Origin: an uncultured Clostridia bacterium
GTDB lineage: Bacteria; Bacillota; Clostridia; Oscillospirales; Ruminococcaceae
DNA length: 64,000 nucleotides
Assembly (NCBI GenBank): GCA_947629785.1
Contig: CANRFB010000002.1
Coordinates: forward strand, 1-64,000
Direction: 5' to 3'
The notes beneath the pieces are model-generated. The model worked only from the letters and a program-made list of their open reading frames with translations, did no database searches and had not been told where the DNA came from. The first letter of the stretch is position 1. Every line of letters begins with the position of its first letter. The translations under genes and the position numbers were made by a program. This document shows positions 1 to 7,591 of this stretch, piece after piece.

Positions 1-69
1 TTAACATTTTAGCGGAAGCACCTTTTCATAACCGCATTGGTGCCTTTCGCAGAAAGGCGGATTATAATA

Positions 70-135
70 ATGAAAAAAATATTCGTTCACGCTCCTAAGC
101 AGCTTGCGGAATTGCTTGATAAATTTTTCGGATAA
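70..135 (+). CDS. Possible 21-residue ORF, or tail of an upstream gene
   Basis: An ATG at 70 preceded by AAAGGCGG at a suitable distance opens a 21-codon frame ending at 135, twelve bases before a clear terminator stem. The frame has a stop at 10-12, so it is not the end of a long gene. A second frame is open from the window edge to a stop at 96-98 and could be the end of a truncated upstream gene. I cannot decide between them and recognise no family in either. Confidence 0.25.
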   Translation: MKKIFVHAPKQLAELLDKFFG

Positions 136-146
136 CAAAACAGCAG

Positions 147-183
147 AAAGTTTAAAGGGTCGCCATATCCTTTAAACTTTTTT
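147..183 (+). terminator. Intrinsic terminator
   Basis: A perfect 12-bp stem, AAAGTTTAAAGG (147-158) pairing with CCTTTAAACTTT (169-180), has a 10-base loop and runs into TTTTTT. It ends the transcript entering from the left edge of the window. Confidence 0.85.
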
Positions 184-231
184 ACATTTTATGTAAAATT
201 GCAAATTTCAGAAAAAATTTTAAAATAGGTA

Positions 232-260
232 TTGACAAATGATATTATACGCTGTATAAT
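232..260 (+). promoter_or_regulatory. Sigma-A promoter of the padR operon
   Basis: TTGACA (232-237) and TATAAT (255-260) are both perfect and 17 bases apart, followed by AAAGGAGG before the padR ATG. A regulator of this family often represses its own promoter; the AT-rich sequence from 186 to 275 would hold the operator, but I cannot define one. Confidence 0.9.
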
Positions 261-291
261 ATAATAAAAGATAAAACAAAGGAGGAATTTT

Positions 292-615
292 ATGGCTTTT
301 CCTGTCAGCGCCGCTTTGCTGGACGCACTTGTGCTTTCGGTAGTTTCCAAGGAAGATACTTACGGTTATAAGATAACGCAGGAAATACGCGAAGCTATGG
401 AAATGTCCGAGTCCACGCTTTACCCTGTTCTCAGGCGGCTTATGAAAAATGAATTCCTTACAAGCTACGATCAGGAATATATGGGTCGGAACAGAAGATA
501 CTATAAAATTACGGACAAAGGCACCGAACAGCTTAAAATTTATCGGGACGAATGGCTTATATATGTGGAAAAGATAAGCAGCCTTATTTCCGAACAAAAG
601 GAGGACAACCAATGA
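292..615 (+). CDS. PadR family transcriptional regulator
   Basis: This 107-residue protein has the whole PadR winged-helix fold: YGYKITQEI (about 24-32), the recognition region ESTLYPVLRRLMKN (about 39-52) and the wing with GRNRRYYKIT (about 65-74). PadR proteins are usually ligand-responsive repressors of nearby membrane or efflux genes. The start has AAAGGAGG eight bases upstream. The stop overlaps the next ATG (ATGA), so it is translationally coupled to the DUF1700 gene. The PadR-DUF1700-DUF4097-PspC layout suggests that it autoregulates an envelope-stress operon. The ligand is unknown. Confidence 0.92.
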   Translation: MAFPVSAALLDALVLSVVSKEDTYGYKITQEIREAMEMSESTLYPVLRRLMKNEFLTSYDQEYMGRNRRYYKITDKGTEQLKIYRDEWLIYVEKISSLISEQKEDNQ

Positions 616-1514
616 CACGAGCCGAGTATTTAAAAGAACTTGAATCCAACCTTGTCGCTCTCCCCAAGGAAGAACGCGATATGGCTGTCGAATTTTACAA
701 CGAATATTTCGAGGACGCAGGCGCGGAAAACGAACAGGCTGTAATCGACGAACTGGGCAAGCCGTTCAACCTTGCAAGAAGCATTATCGGCGAAACTTCC
801 GCGTACAACAAGAGCGAAGTCTACATAAAATATAGGGAAAGCAAACCCATGCCGCAGAACAGCACAGGCGTTTTCGCTTCCTTACAGAAACCCGACGCTT
901 TTGCCAAGGATCCTGATCCCTCCTCCGATACTTCCTTTGAGGAAAAGATAAAGGCAGGGCTTACAAATGACGAAACCGAAAACCGGGACGAAGATATTAT
1001 GCCCAACGGTTCTCCCTACCGCGCAAATTTCACCTTTGAACGCGACGCCGCGCCGAAATATAACGATCCGCCCAAGAACGAGCCGGGAATGTTCGATCCC
1101 TATTACACCCACGCAAATTCCGGAGGAAATAATTCAGGCTATTACAGCGGAAGCAGCAATTCCTACAACTCGCGGAACGACCACACAAGCGCGGGAAAAA
1201 TACTTTTCTGGATACTGATGTTCACATTTGTTATAATCCCCATAGTGATACCCATTGCATTTGCAGTGATCGTAACGGCTGTTGTTCTGGCTATCTGCGC
1301 CGTTTTGTGCATTGTGATCGCGTTCATATCGGTAATTGCAGGATTCATAATGATGATCTCATCAATTTTTGACGGAATTGCCACGGTCGCCATGGGAATA
1401 GCCGCAGCAGGCGCGGGAATGATATTATTAGCCGTTACCCTGCTGTTCTTCTGCAAATTCCTGCCTTGGATAACAAATATCATTTTTGTCCGCAGAAAAA
1501 GGAGGGAAGTCTGA
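612..1514 (+). CDS. DUF1700 membrane protein
   Basis: This 300-residue protein begins with the DUF1700 signature (MTRAEYLKELESNL, then PKEERDMAVEFYNEYFEDAG and a DELGKP motif up to about residue 60), typical of a small cytoplasmic helical domain. A long low-complexity linker rich in Asn, Ser, Pro and Gly follows (about 85-195), then several very hydrophobic segments (about 198-290) and an RRKRREV tail. ATG 612 overlaps the padR stop and follows AAAGGAGG. DUF1700 genes are common partners of PadR regulators; the role may be in sensing the membrane state. Biochemical function is unknown. Confidence 0.85.
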   Translation: MTRAEYLKELESNLVALPKEERDMAVEFYNEYFEDAGAENEQAVIDELGKPFNLARSIIGETSAYNKSEVYIKYRESKPMPQNSTGVFASLQKPDAFAKDPDPSSDTSFEEKIKAGLTNDETENRDEDIMPNGSPYRANFTFERDAAPKYNDPPKNEPGMFDPYYTHANSGGNNSGYYSGSSNSYNSRNDHTSAGKILFWILMFTFVIIPIVIPIAFAVIVTAVVLAICAVLCIVIAFISVIAGFIMMISSIFDGIATVAMGIAAAGAGMILLAVTLLFFCKFLPWITNIIFVRRKRREV

Positions 1515-2539
1515 TGTTCAGATTCTGTAAAAAGCTCATCATCTGGGGAATTCTTCTCCTGATAGTGGGAGTGGGCATTACAGGCGGATTGTTTGCTTCG
1601 GGAGCGATAGATGATGTTCCCTCTATCCCGCCGAACGCCGGCAACAGCCATTATGAAACAACGGCAACTTACATGGAAGAAGCTTCGGACAATTACTTTG
1701 ACGACAGCAATTTATTATTCCAAAGTTCGGACGAAAGCATTACCGACATTGACGTTTACATCTCATCGGGATCGTTTTCCATTGTCACAGGCGACGAATT
1801 CAGCGTTGCCGCATATAATGCCGATGTCAGCAAGATCGCTGTAATTCCCGACGGTGAAAAGCTTTCCATTGAATATAAACGTGATTTTTTTGAAACGTTA
1901 TCTTCTGACCCCGCGGCGATAGTTCTCACCGTTCTGCCGACGACGACATTCAAGAATATTTCCATTGAAATGGACGCGGGGCAAATGTATATTTCGGGAT
2001 ATGAAGAACCGGAATTTATTTCCGCCGACAAGCTTGATATTTCATTGAACGCGGGAGAACTTACCATGGATTCCATGAACGTAAAGGAATTTGCCCTTGA
2101 TATGTCGGCAGGAAATGCTTTTATAACAGATCTTACCGTATCGGATAAGGCTGACGTCAACGTTTCAATGGGAGAATGCACGTTCTATGTCAGCCATCTT
2201 GCAAATGCCGTAATAGATCAGTCCGCAGGAAATATGTATTTTAACGACTGCACTCTCACGGGAGATACCAAGATCGATATGTCCATGGGAGATATGCAGT
2301 TCTCCGGTATGATAAGGGACAACACAAATATTGATATGTCGGCGGGAGAAATTTATATGTCCGTAACGGGATTTGCTTCGGAATACAGTGTAATTACCGA
2401 CAGATCCGCGGGAACGGTATTCATAGACGGTTATGAAAAAACGGGAAGACACACCGAATCCGTTGTTGACGATCCATTGGGAACAATAAATATTGATATA
2501 TCCGCAGGCGACTGCGAAATTAATTTCACGGAGGGATAA
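1514..2539 (+). CDS. DUF4097 repeat protein, membrane-anchored
   Basis: This 341-residue protein has one N-terminal membrane segment (about 7-30) followed by a repetitive beta domain. Short repeats of the form D-[MV]-S-[AM]-G recur about every 20 residues (DMSAG, NVSMG, DQSAG, DMSMG, DISAG), the pattern of the DUF4097 beta-helix family. The ATG overlaps the preceding stop (TGATG) and has GGAGGG upstream. In Bacillus the related yvlB gene lies with pspC-type yvlC in a cell-envelope-stress operon, which matches the next gene here. The domain is predicted to lie outside the membrane. Molecular role unknown. Confidence 0.8.
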   Translation: MFRFCKKLIIWGILLLIVGVGITGGLFASGAIDDVPSIPPNAGNSHYETTATYMEEASDNYFDDSNLLFQSSDESITDIDVYISSGSFSIVTGDEFSVAAYNADVSKIAVIPDGEKLSIEYKRDFFETLSSDPAAIVLTVLPTTTFKNISIEMDAGQMYISGYEEPEFISADKLDISLNAGELTMDSMNVKEFALDMSAGNAFITDLTVSDKADVNVSMGECTFYVSHLANAVIDQSAGNMYFNDCTLTGDTKIDMSMGDMQFSGMIRDNTNIDMSAGEIYMSVTGFASEYSVITDRSAGTVFIDGYEKTGRHTESVVDDPLGTINIDISAGDCEINFTEG

Positions 2540-2542
2540 GTT

Positions 2543-2734
2543 ATGAACAAAAAACTTATGAGAAGCGAATCGGACGCAATGATTTTCGGCGTATGTTCGG
2601 GGGTGGCGCATTATTTCAACCTTGACCCCACAGTAATACGCCTCGGCTGGGTGATATTCTGTCTGCTGGGCGGCAGCGGTATAATTGCCTACATTATCGC
2701 CGCAATAATCATGCCAAGCGACAAGATACAATAA
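2543..2734 (+). CDS. PspC domain protein
   Basis: This 63-residue protein is a minimal PspC domain: an N-terminal RSESDAMIFGVCSGVAHYF stretch and one long hydrophobic segment (about 30-58, with GWVIFCLLGGSG). PspC-type proteins sit in the inner membrane and report or buffer membrane stress. It starts three bases after the DUF4097 stop with GGAGGG in place, so it is the last gene of the PadR operon. Its terminator has been duplicated by the element that follows. Confidence 0.88.
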   Translation: MNKKLMRSESDAMIFGVCSGVAHYFNLDPTVIRLGWVIFCLLGGSGIIAYIIAAIIMPSDKIQ

Positions 2735-2773
2735 TACTGAGCCAACTTCTCCATTATCATACCTCAAAAAAGG

Positions 2774-2805
2774 CCCTGCCGGTTTTAAATCGACAGGGTC
2801 TTGAT
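2774..2805. repeat. Terminator target duplication, left copy (element 1)
   Basis: These 32 bases are repeated exactly at 3115-3146; with one mismatch the match extends to 36 bases (2770-2805 and 3111-3146). The unit is the terminator hairpin itself: an 8-base arm ending in CCCTG, a loop with GGTTTTAAATCGA, and CAGGGTCTT. This copy keeps the A-run on its left side (T-run for the minus strand), but has lost the T-run on the right, where the element begins. Confidence 0.85.
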
Positions 2806-3110
2806 CTTGTCGAAAAACATATTTAAAGCATAATTTAAGTTTGTTTTGAAACAGTCCACCGGACTGTTTCAAAAGGCAAAAAATAAATAACTTGCTTATT
2901 TCAAGGGGGCGCCCTCTACGTAGGGCAGCCCCCTCTTGCCGCCTGCGGCGGCAATTCACCCCTTGCGGAGCTTTTAACGTATAGGGGAGTTCCGCCGTCT
3001 GCGGACGGCGGCGGGGGCTCCGCCCCTCGACCCCGCAGCCTTGAAAGGCTGGCGAACTTTTTATGAATTTTGCGCTTCGCGCAAAATTATAATACTTTTT
3101 CAACAGACTG
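2806..3110 (+). mobile_element. Terminator-embedded stem-loop element, copy 1
   Basis: This 305-bp non-coding element is related to copies at 46130-46455 and 59354-59679. Its ends form an imperfect inverted repeat (CTTGTCGAAAAAC at the left; the complement of the right end reads CAGTCTGTTGAAAAAG). Inside is a chain of stem-loops: GAAACAGTCC/GGACTGTTTC (about 2848-2870), GGGGGC..GCCCCC around CTACGTAG (about 2905-2932), GCCGCC/GGCGGC, a CCGCCGTC/GACGGCGG stem (about 2992-3012), GGGGCTCCGCCCC, AGCCTTGAAAGGCT and AATTTTGCGC/GCGCAAAATT (about 3066-3088). It lies between the convergent pspC and xylB genes. No credible protein is encoded. Mobility is inferred from the flanking duplication. Confidence 0.75.
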
Positions 3111-3114
3111 AAGA

Positions 3115-3146
3115 CCCTGCCGGTTTTAAATCGACAGGGTCTTGAT
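3115..3146. repeat. Terminator target duplication, right copy (element 1)
   Basis: Exact repeat of 2774-2805. This copy keeps the TTTTT tract (3147-3150 and the preceding T), so it is the working terminator for the plus-strand pspC transcript after read-through of the element. It ends just before the xylB stop codon. Confidence 0.85.
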
Positions 3147-3151
3147 TTTTA

Positions 3152-4675
3152 TTACATATCTGCAAGCTTTGAATAAATATCCTTGACAGCGGGATAAATT
3201 TCATCATAGAGACGGAAATATTTTTCATATGCCGAAGCGTTTTCCTTGATAGGCTTCTGAACTTTACCCACGCCAACGATCTTTTCGCAGGCTTCCTGAA
3301 CCGAATTGTAAACTCCCGCGCCCACAAGTGCTAATATTGCAACGCCAAGTGCAGGACCTTCCTTTGAGGAAGCCGTTTTAACGGGGCAGGAATACAGATC
3401 CGCAAGCATCTGCCGCCATAAATGTGAAGTTCCTCCGCCGCCGCAAGCCATCATATCCGAAACGTTTATGCCCATTCCGCGGCAGATCTCCACGCAGTCT
3501 CTAAGTGAATACGCAACGCCCTCCATTACCGCGCGGAGCATATCTTTCTTGGTGTGGATAGCGGAAAGCCCTATAAACATTCCTCTTGCGTCCGGATCAA
3601 GGTGAGGAGTTCTCTCGCCCATAAGATAGGGAAGATATATAAGGCGGTTCGCGCCGATAGGAACAGTCTCCGCTTCTTTATCCATAAGATAATATTCGTC
3701 AACGCCCATAAGCTTTGCGGTATCCTTTTCAGCCTGACAGAAGTTATCCCTGAACCACTTTAAGGAAAGTCCCGCCCCTTGGGTAACGCCCATGATATGC
3801 CATTCCCCGGGAACGGCGGCACAGCAGGTATGAACTCTGCCTTTCGGATCTATGGAAACTTTCGGAGTATGGGCGAAAACCACGCCCGAAGTTCCTATAG
3901 TGGTGAACGCTTTTCCCTCGGTGACAACGCCTGTTCCCACCGCAGCGGCGGCATTATCGCCCGCACCGCCTACGACTATGGTTCCTGCCGCAAGACCGGT
4001 AATTTCAGCCGCAGCCTCGGTTATCTTTCCCGTTACCTCGCAGGACTCGTAAACTTTTGCAAGCATGGACATATCGATTTCAAGAGCTTTGCAGACTTCC
4101 TCACTCCAGCAGCGGTTTGGAACGTCCAAAAGCTGCATTCCCGAAGCGTCCGAAACTTCCGTTGCAAACTCTCCTGTCAGTTTATAGCGGACATAGTCTT
4201 TTGGAAGAAGAATATGGCGGCATTTATTGTAATTTTCGGGTTCGTTGTTCCGCACCCAGAGAATTTTTGCCGCTGTCCAGCCCGTAAGCGCGGGATTTGC
4301 GGTAATTTCAATAAGTTTTTCCCTGCCGAGCTTCCGGTTCATTTCGTCAACTTCCTTGGCAGTTCTCTGGTCGCACCAGATTATGGAACGGCGGATAACA
4401 TCGCCCTTTTCGTCCAGCATAACAAGCCCGTGCATCTGTCCTGAAAGACCTATGCCCACAATATCGGTATTAACGACTCCGCTGTTTTCCAGAACGGTCT
4501 TTATTGTGGAAACTGCGGCATTGTACCAATCCTCCGGTTCCTGTTCGGCATAACCGTTTTTCGGCTGATACATGGGGTACTCTACCGTCGCGGAAGCGAT
4601 GACCTTTCCCTCCTCGTCGAAAAGAACGGTTTTCGTACCGCTTGTTCCGATGTCAATACCAATTACATAGCGCAT
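3152..4675 (-). CDS. xylB: Xylulokinase
   Basis: This 507-residue FGGY-family sugar kinase phosphorylates D-xylulose to xylulose 5-phosphate, which enters the pentose phosphate pathway. The N-terminal phosphate motif GIDIGTSGTKTVLFD, the substrate motif SGQMHGLVMLD (about 80-90), the ATP-site GGAGDNAAAAVGTG (about 255) and ACGGGGTSHLWRQ (about 400) are all seen. I chose the ATG at 4675 because GGAGG lies eight bases upstream; an in-frame ATG at 4690 overlaps that ribosome site. It is the last gene in the run xylA, GNAT, wall-binding protein, xylB. It ends at the duplicated terminator of element 1. Confidence 0.95.
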   Translation of the reverse strand: MRYVIGIDIGTSGTKTVLFDEEGKVIASATVEYPMYQPKNGYAEQEPEDWYNAAVSTIKTVLENSGVVNTDIVGIGLSGQMHGLVMLDEKGDVIRRSIIWCDQRTAKEVDEMNRKLGREKLIEITANPALTGWTAAKILWVRNNEPENYNKCRHILLPKDYVRYKLTGEFATEVSDASGMQLLDVPNRCWSEEVCKALEIDMSMLAKVYESCEVTGKITEAAAEITGLAAGTIVVGGAGDNAAAAVGTGVVTEGKAFTTIGTSGVVFAHTPKVSIDPKGRVHTCCAAVPGEWHIMGVTQGAGLSLKWFRDNFCQAEKDTAKLMGVDEYYLMDKEAETVPIGANRLIYLPYLMGERTPHLDPDARGMFIGLSAIHTKKDMLRAVMEGVAYSLRDCVEICRGMGINVSDMMACGGGGTSHLWRQMLADLYSCPVKTASSKEGPALGVAILALVGAGVYNSVQEACEKIVGVGKVQKPIKENASAYEKYFRLYDEIYPAVKDIYSKLADM

Positions 4676-4699
4676 AAATTTTTCCTCCATAAATTTATT

Positions 4700-5509
4700 T
4701 TAATCGAGCATTTCGGGTCTGTCAATTGAATACACCGCGCAGAAACGATCCGCTTCATAATGGAAAATCGAAAGATAATAGTCCCCCATATCCCAATAAC
4801 AAGCGTCGCTGTTTCCCAGTTCGTAAACAGGCGGCGAATTGAATTTATCCGTAAAATATTTGGTAACGGCTGAAACCTCGCCGTATTCCTCCGTAAAAAG
4901 ATAGCCGTAAGCGGTCAGTTTGCCGTTTGTAAACTCGTACATATCGTCATAGTAACCTGTAGCTGCTTTTGTAAAAACACAATACTCCGTGTCCATGGGT
5001 ATGCCGAGCACATAGGTATTATAACCGTATGCTTCATCGGTGTCAAAGCCCTCGCCGTAATAGGACATATCAATAACTTCGATGAAATCTTTCAGTTCCA
5101 GTCCGAATTCTATGGCAACTTCATTTGCGCGTCTGCCGTCAGAATCGTAATAGTACAAAGTATTCCCCACTCGCAGGCAGTAATCGGCAGCCATTTTCCC
5201 GTCAGATTTGAAATAATACGAGCCGTCGGGGAAATTTATCCGCTTGTTCTTTGCCATTACGCCGTCTTTGTCAAAATAATATTTTGTGCCGTTCTTCATT
5301 TTCAGCCAGCCTGTTTTGCGGACGCCGTTTGGCTGAATGTAATAGGTCTTTTTGCCTATATTCAGAAATCCCTGTTCCGCCTGATAACCGCCGTCGTAAA
5401 TATAGGAATAGCCGTATTTTGTTTTTTTCCACGTGCCGGCATACGCTGTCACGGAAAGCGCCGCCGCGGACATTACAGCGGCTAAAAACAGCGAAATTAT
5501 CTTTTTCAT
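4700..5509 (-). CDS. Secreted protein with cell-wall-binding repeats
   Basis: This 269-residue protein has a signal peptide (KKIISLFLAAVMSAAALSV, cleaved near AYAG). About four choline/glucan-binding type repeats follow (about 25-130): aromatic-Gly units such as GWLKMKNGTKYYFDKDG, DGSYYFKSDGKMA and NTLYYYDSDGRRA. The C-terminal half (about 135-269) has no family I recognise and is rich in Tyr and acidic residues. It is exported and probably held at the cell surface. It sits 24 bases before xylB and 20 after the GNAT gene on the same strand, but a link to xylose use is not evident. Confidence 0.8.
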   Translation of the reverse strand: MKKIISLFLAAVMSAAALSVTAYAGTWKKTKYGYSYIYDGGYQAEQGFLNIGKKTYYIQPNGVRKTGWLKMKNGTKYYFDKDGVMAKNKRINFPDGSYYFKSDGKMAADYCLRVGNTLYYYDSDGRRANEVAIEFGLELKDFIEVIDMSYYGEGFDTDEAYGYNTYVLGIPMDTEYCVFTKAATGYYDDMYEFTNGKLTAYGYLFTEEYGEVSAVTKYFTDKFNSPPVYELGNSDACYWDMGDYYLSIFHYEADRFCAVYSIDRPEMLD

Positions 5510-5529
5510 AGCGAACTCCTTATATAATA

Positions 5530-6075
5530 TCAGTTTTTACTGTTATATTCGTCTTTTAAAATTGCATACGCCGCAAAATCTCCCCATATCGGCTCGCCGT
5601 TCTTATCTTTCTGAAAATATGCGCTTTTCAGAAAAACGCCCTCTTTGCGAAGCCCCGCGCGTTCAAGAAGTTTTATGGAACGTGTGTTGAGAACGTCCGC
5701 TTCCGCGTATATCCTGTGAACGTCCATTTCCGAAAAGGCGTAATTCATAACGCCTCTGACCGCTTCAAGAGCATAGCCGTTTCCCCAATATTTCCGGTTG
5801 AATGAATATCCTATTTCCCAAGTGCCGAAAAACTTCTTATCCTCAAAATAAATTTTCCCGATAAGTTTTCCCGTTTCTTTTAGTATCACGGCAAAGAAGC
5901 GCTCATCGCCCGAAAGCTTTTCCGCTTCCTTTACCGCGTTTTCATATGTAAATGTGTCATAAGGCTCAAAATAACTTGTTTCTTCGTCCGTGAGAATTTC
6001 CGCAAAATCCTCCCCGTCGGAATTTTCAAACCGGCGCAGACCAAGCCGAGTTGTTTCAAAAATAAAGTCTTTCAT
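5530..6075 (-). CDS. GNAT family N-acetyltransferase (RimJ/RimL type)
   Basis: This 181-residue protein has the RimJ/RimL layout: an N-terminal ETTRLGLRRFENSDGEDF strand, the acetyl-CoA loop region NRKYWGNGYALEAVRGVM (about 112-130) and a C-terminal LLERAGLRKEG motif (about 155). These enzymes acetylate N-terminal or side-chain amino groups; the substrate cannot be told from sequence. The start has only a weak ribosome site (GGGAAA). It follows xylA after a strong 13-bp hairpin and may be expressed at a lower level from the xylA transcript. Confidence 0.85.
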   Translation of the reverse strand: MKDFIFETTRLGLRRFENSDGEDFAEILTDEETSYFEPYDTFTYENAVKEAEKLSGDERFFAVILKETGKLIGKIYFEDKKFFGTWEIGYSFNRKYWGNGYALEAVRGVMNYAFSEMDVHRIYAEADVLNTRSIKLLERAGLRKEGVFLKSAYFQKDKNGEPIWGDFAAYAILKDEYNSKN

Positions 6076-6094
6076 ATAAAATTTCCCGTCTGTA

Positions 6095-6127
6095 TTCGGG
6101 GAAACCGCTTTGCACGGTTTCCCCGAA
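6095..6127 (-). terminator. Hairpin after xylA
   Basis: A perfect 13-bp stem (TTCGGGGAAACCG pairing with CGGTTTCCCCGAA, loop of seven) starts 11 bases after the xylA stop. On the minus strand it is not followed by a clean T-run, so it may be a 3'-stabilising or attenuating structure rather than a full terminator. Confidence 0.7.
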
Positions 6128-6137
6128 CAATTTCAGA

Positions 6138-7463
6138 TCAAAGGCTGAACATAATATTATTGAGGATAGACTCAAGCATTTCCTGTCTGCCGCTGGTGAG
6201 GGAATCGGTAACTTCGCCCTTTTCAAGAGCATATTTTTCAAGGTCTGCAAGAGTCGCCTTGCCGCTGATGATGTCCGCGCCTATGCCTGTATTCCATGAA
6301 GCATAACGGTCGGCAACGAACTTGTCAATTCTGCCGTCGGAGATCATCTTGTCGGCGATTTTCAGACCGAGAGCGAAAGTGTCCATACCCGCAATATAGC
6401 TGTGGAAAATATCCTCCGGCGTGTAAGAACCGCGGCGGGCCTTTGAGTCGAAGTTCAGACCGCCGTTTGTGAATCCTCCCGCTTTGAGGACTTCATACAT
6501 ACAAAGTGCCGCATCATAAACATTTGTGGGGAACTGGTCGGTATCCCAGCCGAGAAGCGTGTCGCCCTGATTTGCGTCTATTGAACCGAAAACGCCGTTG
6601 TCCCTTGCAACTCTCAGTTCATGCTGGAAAGTATGCTGTGCAAGTGTGGCGTGGTTAGCTTCGATGTTCATTTTGAAATCCTTATCCAGACCGTACTTGC
6701 GGAGGAATCCGAGGACTGTTGCGGTATCAAAATCATACTGGTGCTTTGTGGGTTCCTTGGGCTTAGGTTCGATATAGAAATCGCCTTTATAGCCTATGGA
6801 ACGTGCATATTCAACGGTCATTTTCATAAGGCGAGCCATGTTATCCAGTTCCAGAGCCATATTTGTATTCAGAAGGGTTTCATAGCCCTCACGTCCGCCC
6901 CAGAAAACATAACCGTTTCCGCCGAGCTTTACTGTAGCTTCGACTGCTTTCTTGATCTGAGCGGCTGCATATGCGAAAACGTCCGCAGAGGGGGAAGTTC
7001 CCGCGCCGTGCATATATCTTGGGTGGTCGAAACATTTAGCTGTTCCCCAAAGGCACTTTTTGGAGGGATCTTTCTTCATTTTCCCGGCAATATAATCTGT
7101 AACTTCGTCCATCTTTGCGTTTGTTTCCGCAAGGCTGCCGTATTCGGGAGAAAGGTCTCTGTCGTGGAAGCAGAAATAGTCAATGGAAAGCTTATCCATT
7201 ATTTCAAAAGCAGCGTCTACCTTAGCCTTTGCTCTTGCGGCGGGATCTGATTCGCCCCAAGTCTTGTCGGCAGTTCCCACGCCGAACATATCCGTTCCGT
7301 CGCCGCCCATGGTATGCCACCATGAAAGGGCAAATTTAAGCTGATCCCGCATTTTCTTGCCGCCGATCATCGCATCGGGATCGTAATACTTGAACGCAAG
7401 GGGATTCGTGCTGTTCTTTCCCTCATAAGGGATCTTGCCTATGCCTTTGAAAAATTCGCTCAT
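6138..7463 (-). CDS. xylA: Xylose isomerase
   Basis: This 441-residue enzyme converts D-xylose to D-xylulose and is the usual length of class II isomerases. Family motifs are intact: [18 protein letters not shown] (about 45-62), [11 protein letters not shown] with the catalytic His and Asp (about 98-108), [15 protein letters not shown] (about 187-201), the metal-site regions [20 protein letters not shown] (about 229-248) and [18 protein letters not shown] (about 298-315). AAGGAGGATAAACC precedes the ATG. With xylB it forms the intracellular xylose pathway; no xylose transporter or XylR is in the window. Confidence 0.97.
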   Translation of the reverse strand: MSEFFKGIGKIPYEGKNSTNPLAFKYYDPDAMIGGKKMRDQLKFALSWWHTMGGDGTDMFGVGTADKTWGESDPAARAKAKVDAAFEIMDKLSIDYFCFHDRDLSPEYGSLAETNAKMDEVTDYIAGKMKKDPSKKCLWGTAKCFDHPRYMHGAGTSPSADVFAYAAAQIKKAVEATVKLGGNGYVFWGGREGYETLLNTNMALELDNMARLMKMTVEYARSIGYKGDFYIEPKPKEPTKHQYDFDTATVLGFLRKYGLDKDFKMNIEANHATLAQHTFQHELRVARDNGVFGSIDANQGDTLLGWDTDQFPTNVYDAALCMYEVLKAGGFTNGGLNFDSKARRGSYTPEDIFHSYIAGMDTFALGLKIADKMISDGRIDKFVADRYASWNTGIGADIISGKATLADLEKYALEKGEVTDSLTSGRQEMLESILNNIMFSL

Positions 7464-7483
7464 TGGTTTATCCTCCTTAAAAT

Positions 7484-7500
7484 ATGTACATTCCGTACAT
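7484..7500. promoter_or_regulatory. Palindrome in xylA 5' leader
   Basis: ATGTAC-ATTCC-GTACAT is a perfect 6-bp inverted repeat between the predicted start of transcription and the xylA ribosome site. It could be an operator or a small leader hairpin. It does not match the Bacillus XylR operator as I know it. Confidence 0.4.
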
Positions 7501-7512
7501 TAATTTACAAAA
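7501..7512. promoter_or_regulatory. Downstream half-site of possible xylA operator
   Basis: The 12-mer TAATTTACAAAA recurs exactly at 7607-7618 as the right part of the upstream palindrome, so the same sequence lies on both sides of the xylA promoter, 106 bp apart. Confidence 0.4.
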
Positions 7513-7556
7513 TTTTCCTTTAAAGTATGGGAGCATATTCCGTCTGTATACTATAT

Positions 7557-7585
7557 ATTTTACATAGAAAACGATTAACTGTCAA
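7557..7585 (-). promoter_or_regulatory. xylA promoter
   Basis: On the minus strand, TTGACA (7585-7580) and TAAAAT (7562-7557) are separated by 17 bases. The leader to the xylA ATG is about 85 bases. Confidence 0.75.
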
Positions 7586-7591
7586 GGGGAT

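Noticed and set aside
2165-3103. 312-residue minus-strand open frame across the end of DUF4097 and element copy 1
   Set aside because: It is antisense to a well-supported gene and its C-terminal part is a translation of the stem-loop element; the same peptide stretch reappears in frames at copy 2. Arg/Lys/Cys-rich with no ribosome site. The repeats explain it.
2806-3110. Group IIC intron as the nature of the terminator-associated element
   Set aside because: Such introns do target terminators, but the body is only about 300 bp, has no reverse transcriptase, no recognisable domain V, and retrohoming does not duplicate the target.
6621-7250. 209-residue plus-strand frame in xylA
   Set aside because: Antisense shadow of xylose isomerase, whose motifs are unambiguous.
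7563-7579. CcpA cre site between the -35 and -10 of xylA (GTTAATCGTTTTCTAT)
   Set aside because: Three or more mismatches to the consensus in either orientation; too weak to claim.
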